From Dethiosulfatibacter sp. (GTDB lineage: Bacteria; Bacillota; Clostridia; Tissierellales; Dethiosulfatibacteraceae): a DNA stretch of 5,473 bases. Both the position numbers and the translations under genes were made by a program. Where the stretch lies: positions 1 to 5,473 of the forward strand of contig JAUVAG010000111.1 of the NCBI GenBank assembly GCA_030591825.1. The letters are read 5' to 3'. The notes beneath the pieces were generated by a model. That model worked only from the letters and a program-made list of their open reading frames with translations. It did no database searches and had not been told where the DNA came from. Below, one piece after another: positions 1 to 5,466 of the stretch. Within the stretch, counting starts at the first letter, position 1, and each line of letters begins with the position of its first letter.

Positions 1-10
1 TAACAATACT

Positions 11-736
11 ATGTTAAAAATCGAAAATCTATCAAAATCATATTCAAAGGGAACAAAAAAAGCAGTGGACAATATTTCCTTTACGGCTGAACGGGGCCAG
101 ATTTACGGTTTTCTAGGCCCCAACGGCGCAGGCAAAACAACAACCATAAAGATGATAGTTGGACTTTTGAAGCAAGACCAGGGAAGCATTCATATAGGTG
201 GAAAAGACACCCTAAATGAAAGTCTTGAAACTAAGCTCATTACAAGCTATGTACCGGATAATCCACAGGTTTATGAAAAACTCAAGGGAATCGAATACCT
301 TAACTTCATGGCAGATGTCTACAATGTAGGCAAGGCAGCGAGAAAAGAGAGGATATCAAAATATCTCAGTCTTTTTGAACTTGAAGATGCTGTAAATGAT
401 CTTATCAGCTCATATTCCCACGGAATGAAGCAGAAAATCGTGCTGACGGGAGCACTCATAAGCGATCCTGAACTCTTTGTTCTTGACGAACCAATGGTAG
501 GCCTTGACCCGAAATCTGCTTTCAATCTTAAGAAAATCATGAGGGACATGTGTGACAGAGGCAAAACTGTATTCTTCTCAACCCATGTACTTGAAGTTGC
601 GGAGAAGATTTGTGACAAAATCGCAATAATCAATAATGGCAAGCTAATCGCTGAAGGAACAATGGATGAACTTAAGCAAAAAGCAGGAAAAGAGGAGTCT
701 CTGGAAAGAATATTCCTGGAGGTAACAGAAAAATGA
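11..736 (+). CDS. ABC transporter ATP-binding protein (exporter type)
   Basis: This is the nucleotide-binding subunit of an ABC exporter. It hydrolyses ATP on the cytoplasmic face and probably works as a homodimer under the permease encoded next. All core motifs are visible in its 241 residues: Walker A GPNGAGKTT (36-44), signature YSHGMKQK (135-142), Walker B LFVLDEP (155-161) with catalytic Glu160, D-loop GLDP (164-167) and switch His192. At the Q-loop position the sequence reads YVPDNP, so Asp83 stands where Gln is usual. The length matches stand-alone ATPases of the CcmA/YtrB-like group. The start MLKIENLSKSY is the normal N-terminus for the family, but no Shine-Dalgarno sequence is present in the 10 bases visible upstream. 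The stop overlaps the permease start (ATGA), which implies translational coupling. The substrate cannot be inferred. Confidence 0.95.
   Translation: MLKIENLSKSYSKGTKKAVDNISFTAERGQIYGFLGPNGAGKTTTIKMIVGLLKQDQGSIHIGGKDTLNESLETKLITSYVPDNPQVYEKLKGIEYLNFMADVYNVGKAARKERISKYLSLFELEDAVNDLISSYSHGMKQKIVLTGALISDPELFVLDEPMVGLDPKSAFNLKKIMRDMCDRGKTVFFSTHVLEVAEKICDKIAIINNGKLIAEGTMDELKQKAGKEESLERIFLEVTEK
717..723 (+). promoter_or_regulatory. Ribosome binding site of the permease gene
   Basis: TGGAGGT lies inside the 3' end of the ATPase gene, with GGAGG ten bases before the ATG at 733. It supports that start and the coupled translation of the two exporter subunits. Confidence 0.75.
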
Positions 737-2418
737 AAGAAATACTGTTTCTAACGAAAGTTAGTCTTATTAACAACTTCAATATCCACAGCCTTAATCC
801 TAAAAACAGTAGAACAACTAGGGACAAGGTAAAGCCTCTAATATTCATATTTGTAATAATCGCCCTTATGCCTACCTATGTGTATTATGTTACGTTTTTG
901 AGACAAGTAGGCAAGTCCTTGCTAATGCTTAATCAGGAGCTATACTTTTCCACCCTTGCACACTATATGGCATCATCAATGGTCTTTTTCTTCGGCCTTT
1001 TATATGTATTGTCATATTATTATTTCTCAAGGGATACGGAAATGCTCATCCCCCTGCCCTTGAAAGGAAGAACCATAGTAGTTTCAAAATTCATAACCAT
1101 ATTGGTATACGAATATGTTCTACTCGCCATATTTCTCATACCCATACTTGTTATAAACAAAAGTCTTGTAGGTGGAAATATCATCGTCTATATAATTAAA
1201 TCATCAATGACATTTTTGCTGACTCCTGTTATTCCCCTTTCCCTTGCATCCATATTAATAATCATTCTGATGAGAACCACCAACATCAAGGGAAAAAAAG
1301 ACCTCATAAGGCTCATATCAATGTTTCTCTTCATGTTTGTCATCCTTGGAATACAGATAGTCATTCAAAGAAGCATGGTTCAGATACCACCGGGACAGGA
1401 ACAGGCATTCATAGCCACCCTGTTCAGCGACAACAAGGCTCTCATAGACATGACGGGAAGATATTTCCCTGTTTCTAAGTGGACTTCAATCAGTCTTTCA
1501 AACTCAGGAATTGAATCCATATTGGATTTCATCAAAATAGCCGCAGCAAATATAGTTGCCTTTGCTGTAATGATTGCAGTAAGTGAAAAGATCTATCTCG
1601 GTGGAATTATAGGTGGAAAGGAAGCACAGGCAAAGAAAAAGAAACTTACAAATGAAGAACTTGAAGAAGCTTCAGGAAGAGTTTCCAAAAACTATATAGC
1701 AATATTCAAGGCTGACATGAAAACTTTACTGAAAACACCCATATATATGTTCAATTGTGTCGGTATCGTAATAATTATACCCTTCGCACTCCTAGTAATG
1801 CCCTCACTCACCGGAAATTCTGGAGATATCGGAGAACTTGGAAACTATTATTCACAATATGAAAATTTCTTCACCTTCGGTCTTGCAGGCGGATTCATGT
1901 TTTTTGCCGCAATGAACCCCACTGCACCTTCAGCCTTTTCAAGAGAAGGAAAGACATTCTGGATAACCAGGATAATTCCCGTTAGAACAACAGACCATAT
2001 AATAGGTAAAGGACTATCTCCACTTCTGCTTCAACTTTTGAGTGTTATAATTGTATCTGCTGGAATAAAGTTCTATATACCTGTAAATGCAGCGGGTATG
2101 CTCACCTCGGCATTACTTGGAATGGCAGGATCAGTTCCTCTTTTACTTACTGGACTTGCAGTAGACATTAGTCGTCCCTTACTTGACTGGGACAATCCAC
2201 AAAGGGCTGTAAAGCAAAACTTCAACGTTCTCATATCAATGGGGATAGGATCACTGATAACTTTAGGATTGGGAATTCTTACCTTCTTCATGCTTAGAAA
2301 TGATTTATCTTCCATACTTATTCTGGCAACCGACCTGGTAATAATTGCAATACTTTCAGTATTATCATATAAGGTTCTGACAAATAGGATAGAAATGCAG
2401 TTGCGAGAGATGGAGTAA
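733..2418 (+). CDS. ABC transporter permease, 561 aa, about 11-12 membrane segments
   Basis: This is the membrane subunit of the exporter whose ATPase is encoded immediately upstream (ATGA overlap). Strongly hydrophobic stretches lie near residues 36-55, 78-98, 118-141, 149-180 (perhaps two), 191-213, 263-285, 338-358, 378-394, 428-446, 453-478, 498-520 and 524-547. A charged, Lys/Glu-rich linker at about 287-335 is probably cytosolic. Two similar elements occur: FSRDTEMLIPLP followed by R..IVVSK (98-119) and FSREGKTFW followed by a Pro and IIGK (402-426). They suggest two related halves, so a single chain may supply both transmembrane domains. It resembles large ABC-2-like permeases of Clostridia, a family assigned from memory of its style rather than a search. 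No signal peptide is seen, and the N-terminus is cytosolic and basic. The substrate is unknown: a peptide, lipid or drug are all possible. Confidence 0.9.
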   Translation: MKEILFLTKVSLINNFNIHSLNPKNSRTTRDKVKPLIFIFVIIALMPTYVYYVTFLRQVGKSLLMLNQELYFSTLAHYMASSMVFFFGLLYVLSYYYFSRDTEMLIPLPLKGRTIVVSKFITILVYEYVLLAIFLIPILVINKSLVGGNIIVYIIKSSMTFLLTPVIPLSLASILIIILMRTTNIKGKKDLIRLISMFLFMFVILGIQIVIQRSMVQIPPGQEQAFIATLFSDNKALIDMTGRYFPVSKWTSISLSNSGIESILDFIKIAAANIVAFAVMIAVSEKIYLGGIIGGKEAQAKKKKLTNEELEEASGRVSKNYIAIFKADMKTLLKTPIYMFNCVGIVIIIPFALLVMPSLTGNSGDIGELGNYYSQYENFFTFGLAGGFMFFAAMNPTAPSAFSREGKTFWITRIIPVRTTDHIIGKGLSPLLLQLLSVIIVSAGIKFYIPVNAAGMLTSALLGMAGSVPLLLTGLAVDISRPLLDWDNPQRAVKQNFNVLISMGIGSLITLGLGILTFFMLRNDLSSILILATDLVIIAILSVLSYKVLTNRIEMQLREME

Positions 2419-2423
2419 ATGCG

Positions 2424-2450
2424 CAATTGACTCAAAATTGTTCTTTATTA
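2424..2450 (+). terminator. Weak candidate terminator after the exporter operon
   Basis: CAATT (2424-2428) and AATTG (2436-2440) can form a 5-bp hairpin, followed by TTCTTTATTA. A second overlapping pairing, ACTCAA (2430-2435) with TTGAGT (2451-2456), is also possible. The stem is short and AT-rich, so efficient termination is doubtful. It is nevertheless the only plausible + strand terminator right behind the permease gene. Confidence 0.25.
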
Positions 2451-2514
2451 TTGAGTACAACAATAGAACTCTTCAGGAGATTTTGCATATTTCTATTTTC
2501 ACTTTTCTAAGACA

Positions 2515-2569
2515 TTAAAAATACCCCTATAAATGACAAATATATTAACCTGTCAAATCTAGGGGTATT
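2515..2569 (-). terminator. Intrinsic terminator of the ABC-F gene
   Basis: A perfect 10-bp inverted repeat, AATACCCCTA (2520-2529) and TAGGGGTATT (2560-2569), encloses a second 5-bp inverted repeat, TGACA (2534-2538) and TGTCA (2551-2555). Read on the minus strand it lies 14 bases past the ABC-F stop and runs into TTTTTAAT, the layout of a rho-independent terminator. On the + strand the hairpin is followed by CCAACTG rather than a T-run, so it should work mainly for minus-strand transcripts. Confidence 0.85.
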
Positions 2570-2583
2570 CCAACTGTTTTTCG

Positions 2584-4323
2584 TTATATGGACTTTATTA
2601 TCTCTTCCAACTCTTCAGACAAGACTCTTGCACCCTCGAAATCAGTATTCTTTAAAGCCAGAGCAATTTTCGTTTCAACTATCTTTTTCTTTTGCTCAAT
2701 TAGCAAATAATCTTTATTGAAGTGATTGGCATAAATCATCTTTCTGAATTTACGCATACTCATTTTTCTGATGGTCTTGTCTTCGATTATTAAAACATAA
2801 TCCATACAGTTTATTATGGAATAATAATCATGAGAAATCATAAGAATACCACCTTTATACTTCTCTATAGCTTCTTCAAGTGCTAGCTGTGAATAAGTAT
2901 CCAGATGACTTGTAGGTTCATCCAAAAGCAGCATGTTTGCCTTGCTAGCAGAAATTTTTGCCAGTTGAAGAATGTTTTTTTCTCCACCCGACAGTGATTC
3001 AATCTTTTGTTCAATACCTTCTTCATCATATCCATATTCTGAAAGATATGTTATTATCTCAGTTAGAGTTTTAAATCCTGCATCGAAGAATTCTTTAACT
3101 ATGGTATTAGACTCGGTTAATATTTCTCCCTGGTCCTGTGACAAATAAGCCATTTCAACATCATCATTTATATCAATATATTCATTGTTGTTTTTAAATA
3201 TTTCCCTCAATATAGTCGTCTTACCTGTACCGTTTGGACCGATAAGAGCTACCTTGTCAGTTGATTTGATTTCAAAGGTTACATTTTCCAAAAGTATCTC
3301 ATCAAAGGCAACACTATAGTCATTGACCTTAACGGCGACTGTTTCTTCTATTTCATTATTTGTAACCAACCTTATTTCCGGTTGTTTGATATCAACAAAT
3401 GGAGCTTTGATTCTACGTGCTTCCAGTCTTTCCTGTATTTTCATTCTCGCCTTGAGCGAACTACCGATTGAAGAATCATCAATTTCAGTCGCCCAGTCTC
3501 TTAGTTTGATTATTAATTTCTCATTTCTCTCAATTTCCTCATTATCGGCTAGTGCAAGCTCCTGCAACTCAATTTTAGTTTGAAGCAGTGAAAGGTTATA
3601 GTCAACATATCTTCCATCAAATTCCTGGAGCTCCATGTTTTCAAGATGTATGATTTTATCAAAGCAATGATTCAGCAAATACCTGTTGTGAGTAATAACA
3701 AGTATAATCTTCTTGTGAGAATTAATAAGCTTCTTAAGGGAATTTAGATTTTCAAAGTCTAAAAACACGTCCGGCTCATCCATTATCATAAGATCAGGAC
3801 TGTTTAGCATTTCCTTTATTACTTGAACCAGTTTGAATTCACCACCACTAAGTTCAGATATCTTCAGATCCTTTTGCTTGATTAGATTTGCAAGATTCAG
3901 TTTCTTGTCTATATTGCTTTCAAAATCATCTCCACCAATCGCATCAAATGCATCCAATGCCTCCTGGTACTTTTCCAGTAAGGGATCCATATCTCTAGAT
4001 GTTTCCATTTCAGTACAAATGAAAGCTATTTCATTTTGCAATCTAATAAATTCTTCACCTATATATTCGAATACCGTAGTATCTTCTGTTTTATCCAGTT
4101 GGGAGAACTGGCTCACATAGCCTATCCTGCAACTTGGGTCTATGTCCAAGTCCCCATCAAACATGTATCTTTCTGTATCCATTATCATGTCAACCAATGT
4201 ACTTTTTCCACTGCCGCTTGTCCCAATAAATGCGCAATGCTGACCTTCTTCTAATGTGAATGAAATCTTATTGTACAGGTCTTTTTGCGGAAATGAATAG
4301 GACAAATTATTTACCTTTATCAT
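2584..4323 (-). CDS. ABC-F family ATP-binding protein, 579 aa
   Basis: This is a soluble twin-ATPase protein of the ABC-F class, whose characterised members bind the ribosomal E site and act in translation or antibiotic protection. Domain 1 has Walker A GTSGSGKST (34-42), signature LSGGE (158-162) and Walker B MIMDEP with Glu183. Domain 2 has GPNGTGKTT (362-370), LSGGE (444-448) and LLLDEP with Glu469, then SHD (497-499). No membrane segments are present. The interdomain linker (about 240-335) is helical and basic near SLKARMKIQERLEARR, fitting the P-site tRNA interaction motif. Residues from about 505 form a charged helical C-terminal extension. It is not recognisable as Lsa, Vga, OptrA, PoxtA or VmlR, so a resistance phenotype is not claimed. 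The gene is a single cistron, convergent with the exporter and divergent from the small genes. The start is supported by AGGAGAGG just upstream. Confidence 0.93.
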   Translation of the reverse strand: MIKVNNLSYSFPQKDLYNKISFTLEEGQHCAFIGTSGSGKSTLVDMIMDTERYMFDGDLDIDPSCRIGYVSQFSQLDKTEDTTVFEYIGEEFIRLQNEIAFICTEMETSRDMDPLLEKYQEALDAFDAIGGDDFESNIDKKLNLANLIKQKDLKISELSGGEFKLVQVIKEMLNSPDLMIMDEPDVFLDFENLNSLKKLINSHKKIILVITHNRYLLNHCFDKIIHLENMELQEFDGRYVDYNLSLLQTKIELQELALADNEEIERNEKLIIKLRDWATEIDDSSIGSSLKARMKIQERLEARRIKAPFVDIKQPEIRLVTNNEIEETVAVKVNDYSVAFDEILLENVTFEIKSTDKVALIGPNGTGKTTILREIFKNNNEYIDINDDVEMAYLSQDQGEILTESNTIVKEFFDAGFKTLTEIITYLSEYGYDEEGIEQKIESLSGGEKNILQLAKISASKANMLLLDEPTSHLDTYSQLALEEAIEKYKGGILMISHDYYSIINCMDYVLIIEDKTIRKMSMRKFRKMIYANHFNKDYLLIEQKKKIVETKIALALKNTDFEGARVLSEELEEIIKSI

Positions 4324-4330
4324 TTTATTA

Positions 4331-4338
4331 CCTCTCCT
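4331..4338 (-). promoter_or_regulatory. Ribosome binding site of the ABC-F gene
   Basis: On the minus strand AGGAGAGG precedes the ATG (4323-4321) with TAATAAA between them. The core GGAG is about 10 bases from the start, a normal arrangement that fixes the start codon. Confidence 0.8.
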
Positions 4339-4446
4339 TTAAATAAAAAACCTATAAGAATAAGCTCTTCAATCTACAGTATCTCCAATCGCAGTTTTAT
4401 AAATGATTATTTACAGTTGCAATTCACCTTAGAGTTTACCGTAGGT

Positions 4447-4475
4447 AGCATATCATTTTTGCCGGTTAATTACAA
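4447..4475 (-). promoter_or_regulatory. Candidate promoter of the ABC-F gene
   Basis: On the minus strand, TTGTAA (4475-4470) lies 17 bases before TATGCT (4452-4447), and a TG sits one base upstream of the -10 box (extended -10). Each hexamer matches the vegetative consensus at four of six positions. Transcription would begin near 4440 and leave an untranslated leader of roughly 115 bases before the ATG at 4323. I saw no convincing leader peptide or attenuator hairpin in it. Confidence 0.45.
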
Positions 4476-4529
4476 TGTTTTTTAATTATGTCTACTAATT
4501 CATTTCCAACGCTTACATACCTGAATTCT

Positions 4530-4578
4530 TTACTATAGCTTCTTGTCCTTTTAAATTAATTAAAAATTCTTATAGTAA
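4530..4578. repeat. Inverted repeat TTACTATA / TATAGTAA in the divergent region
   Basis: TTACTATA (4530-4537) and its exact complement TATAGTAA (4571-4578) flank 33 bases. These contain a nested AT-only inverted repeat, TTTTAA (4549-4554) and TTAAAA (4560-4565). Each outer arm follows a copy of AATTCT (4524-4529 and 4565-4570). The right arm overlaps the best -10 candidate for the small-gene operon. It may be an operator, or a chance feature of AT-rich DNA. Confidence 0.4.
4571..4576 (+). promoter_or_regulatory. Candidate -10 box for the small-gene operon
   Basis: TATAGT matches the consensus -10 hexamer at five of six positions and lies about 50 bases before the first small gene's start. 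The DNA upstream is very AT-rich, but the hexamer at the right distance for a -35 box (CTTTTA, 4548-4553) is poor. If this is the promoter it may need an activator or an alternative sigma factor. Confidence 0.3.
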
Positions 4579-4607
4579 CATTTTCCGATTTTCACATATA
4601 CCTAGTG

Positions 4608-4619
4608 AAAGGAGGTGAT
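4608..4619 (+). promoter_or_regulatory. Near-perfect Shine-Dalgarno of the DUF1659 gene
   Basis: AAAGGAGGTGAT matches the 16S rRNA 3' end over about 11 bases, with GGAGG seven bases before the ATG at 4623. An in-frame GTG at 4605 would place this element inside the coding region, so 4623 is the real start. Confidence 0.9.
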
Positions 4620-4622
4620 AAC

Positions 4623-4850
4623 ATGGCAATAGTATCTACTGAACTTGAAGGCAAAGTAACACTTGTACTAAACAACGGCGTTGACGGAGACGGCAACACC
4701 CTTACAAAAAACAAGTCGTATTCAAAGCTTAAACCTGCAGCAACAGACGAAGACATCTATTCCGTAGCATCAGGAATGGTATCTCTACAGGAAAAACCTG
4801 TAATCGCTGTAAGAAAAAGCGAAGAATACGATCTTGTAGACCAAGTGTAA
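4623..4850 (+). CDS. DUF1659 domain-containing protein, 75 aa
   Basis: This is a small protein of unknown function assigned to the DUF1659 family by its pattern: an N-terminal strand KVTLVLNNG, a G-D-G-N turn (about 22-25), SYS (32-34), P38, then TDEDIYSVASGM (41-52) and a C-terminal strand with VRKSEEYDLV. There is no signal peptide or membrane segment, so it is probably cytosolic, or exported by an unrecognised route. The protein is acidic and likely a compact alpha/beta fold. The start at ATG 4623 is chosen because the strong ribosome binding site ends just before it. The DUF2922 gene follows after 34 bases on the same strand, almost certainly in the same transcript. It shares several aligned residues with that protein, which suggests distant paralogy. 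The biochemical role is unknown. Confidence 0.85.
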   Translation: MAIVSTELEGKVTLVLNNGVDGDGNTLTKNKSYSKLKPAATDEDIYSVASGMVSLQEKPVIAVRKSEEYDLVDQV

Positions 4851-4869
4851 TGAATTATTAAATCCATGA

Positions 4870-4881
4870 AAAGGAGGTGAT
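4870..4881 (+). promoter_or_regulatory. Near-perfect Shine-Dalgarno of the DUF2922 gene
   Basis: AAAGGAGGTGAT recurs here identically to the site of the preceding gene, with GGAGG seven bases before the ATG at 4885. The repeat of this optimal site predicts strong and matched translation of the two small proteins. Confidence 0.9.
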
Positions 4882-4884
4882 TAA

Positions 4885-5097
4885 ATGGCTACTAAACTGA
4901 CTATGAGTTTTAAGAATGCTGCGGACAATAGCGCAAGCTATTCCATAGACGATCCTAGACCGGACGTTACAGATGTTGAAGTACAAGCCGTGATGGACGA
5001 TATGCTTGCAAAGAATATCTTCAACACTTCAGGCGGAGACCTTGTAAGCGTTGCTGGAGCAAAGGTAACAACAACTACAATAAATGAGCTTATCTAG
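4885..5097 (+). CDS. DUF2922 domain-containing protein, 70 aa
   Basis: This is a small protein of unknown function, recognised as DUF2922 by the N-terminal strand KLTMSFKNAADN, the SYSIDDPRPDVTD segment (18-30), a helix around VEVQAVMDDMLAKNIF (31-46), and a C-terminal GGDLVSVAGAKVTTTT stretch. There are no membrane segments, no cysteines and no signal peptide. It aligns with the upstream DUF1659 product at K, T, N and D in the first strand, at SYS, a Pro and TD, and at a Met ten residues after TD. A common origin by duplication is therefore likely (inference). It is second in a tightly spaced operon and is followed eight bases later by an intrinsic terminator. In my recollection DUF1659, DUF2922 and YvrJ genes often occur together in Firmicutes; no function is established to my knowledge. 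Confidence 0.85.
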   Translation: MATKLTMSFKNAADNSASYSIDDPRPDVTDVEVQAVMDDMLAKNIFNTSGGDLVSVAGAKVTTTTINELI

Positions 5098-5104
5098 GCT
5101 CAAC

Positions 5105-5134
5105 AGGGAGAGGGATAGGCCTTCTCCCTTTTTT
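5105..5134 (+). terminator. Intrinsic terminator between the DUF2922 and YvrJ genes
   Basis: AGGGAGAGGG (5105-5114) pairs with CCTTCTCCCT (5120-5129) through ten base pairs, one of them G-T, around the loop ATAGG. Six T residues follow (5129-5134). This is a textbook rho-independent terminator. It should limit, but perhaps not abolish, readthrough into the YvrJ gene 38 bases downstream. Confidence 0.9.
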
Positions 5135-5160
5135 ATTACAATTATAACAAAAATATTAAC

Positions 5161-5169
5161 AAGGAGGAG
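5161..5169 (+). promoter_or_regulatory. Ribosome binding site of the YvrJ-family gene
   Basis: AAGGAGGAG lies with GGAGG five bases before the ATG at 5173. It is strong, though less extended than those of the two preceding genes, and it supports this very short gene being real. Confidence 0.8.
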
Positions 5170-5172
5170 CTT

Positions 5173-5316
5173 ATGGAAAATCTTTATGACCAGATAGCAA
5201 ATGTGGGCTTTCCTATAGCCGTAGCCACCTATCTGCTGGTACGAATTGAAGGAAAACTTAATCTGCTTACTGATAGCATCGATGAATTGACCAAGAGCAT
5301 AATGAATCTCAGGTGA
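5173..5316 (+). CDS. YvrJ family small membrane protein, 47 aa
   Basis: This short gene encodes a 47-residue protein of the YvrJ family. Residues 1-10 are polar. A hydrophobic segment with VGFPIAVATYLLV (11-23) probably spans or enters the membrane. Residues 24-47 form an amphipathic helix in which L22, I25, L29, L32, I36, L39, I43 and L46 keep an unbroken 3-4 heptad spacing, as expected for a coiled-coil oligomer. The conserved core GFPIAVA.YLLVRIEGKL is the basis of the family call. The architecture recalls small holin-like or BhlA/UviB-type peptides, but homology to them is not claimed. No own promoter is obvious between the preceding terminator and its ribosome binding site, so it is probably expressed by readthrough from the DUF1659-DUF2922 unit. 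Function is unknown. Confidence 0.85.
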   Translation: MENLYDQIANVGFPIAVATYLLVRIEGKLNLLTDSIDELTKSIMNLR

Positions 5317-5332
5317 AAACCTATAACTAAAA

Positions 5333-5352
5333 CAACCGGCAGATCCGCGTTG
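5333..5352 (+). other. Hairpin in the YvrJ 3' region
   Basis: CAACCGG (5333-5339) can pair with CCGCGTTG (5345-5352) around loop CAGAT, with a single bulged C at 5348. It is followed by GTTCTTTC, a poor T-run. It may be a weak first terminator or an RNA-stabilising 3' structure. Confidence 0.35.
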
Positions 5353-5387
5353 GTTCTTTCTGAACTTTGGGTATATGCTTTAAAAAC

Positions 5388-5430
5388 AGACACTGATAAT
5401 TCTTATGAAAAGTCAGTGTTTTTCTTTGTT
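5388..5430 (+). terminator. Intrinsic terminator after the YvrJ gene
   Basis: AGACACTGA (5388-5396) pairs with TCAGTGTTT (5413-5421), including one G-T pair, around a 16-base loop that can form a small inner TTC/GAA stem. A T-rich tail TTTTTCTTTGTT follows. It closes the small-gene operon. Confidence 0.8.
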
Positions 5431-5437
5431 TTATCAC

Positions 5438-5466
5438 TTCTCAAATTTGGGTATTTGTGGTATAAT
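5438..5466 (+). promoter_or_regulatory. Extended -10 promoter for a gene to the right of the window
   Basis: A perfect TATAAT (5461-5466) is preceded by TGG, giving the extended -10 form TGnTATAAT. At 17 bases upstream lies TTCTCA (5438-5443), matching four of six -35 positions. It sits just behind the operon terminator and should start a new rightward transcript whose gene is outside the window. Confidence 0.75.

Noticed and set aside
1..10. TAA at 1-3 as the stop of an upstream gene
   Set aside because: Only ten bases are available; one stop triplet in AT-rich DNA is not evidence of a gene.
319..642. Minus-strand open frame within the ATPase gene
   Set aside because: It is antisense to conserved Walker B and signature codons and has no recognisable protein pattern. 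The same applies to 2073-2435 opposite the permease.
3323..4254. Several open frames on the + strand within the ABC-F gene
   Set aside because: They lie opposite a clear two-domain ATPase gene, have no ribosome binding sites and give low-complexity Ser-rich products; they are shadows of the real gene.
4407..4427. Minus-strand mini-ORF GTG AAT TGC AAC TGT AAA TAA in the ABC-F leader, as a possible attenuation peptide
   Set aside because: The only Shine-Dalgarno-like bases (AAGG) abut the GTG with no spacing, and no terminator/antiterminator pair could be drawn downstream.
4571..4602. Sporulation sigma-E/G-like promoter (TTATAGT with CATATACC)
   Set aside because: The spacing is about 18 bases, longer than expected, and the transcript would begin within the ribosome binding site.
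4605..4622. GTG at 4605 as the start of the DUF1659 gene, adding six residues
   Set aside because: The added codons are the Shine-Dalgarno itself, no ribosome binding site precedes the GTG, and ATG 4623 is ideally spaced.
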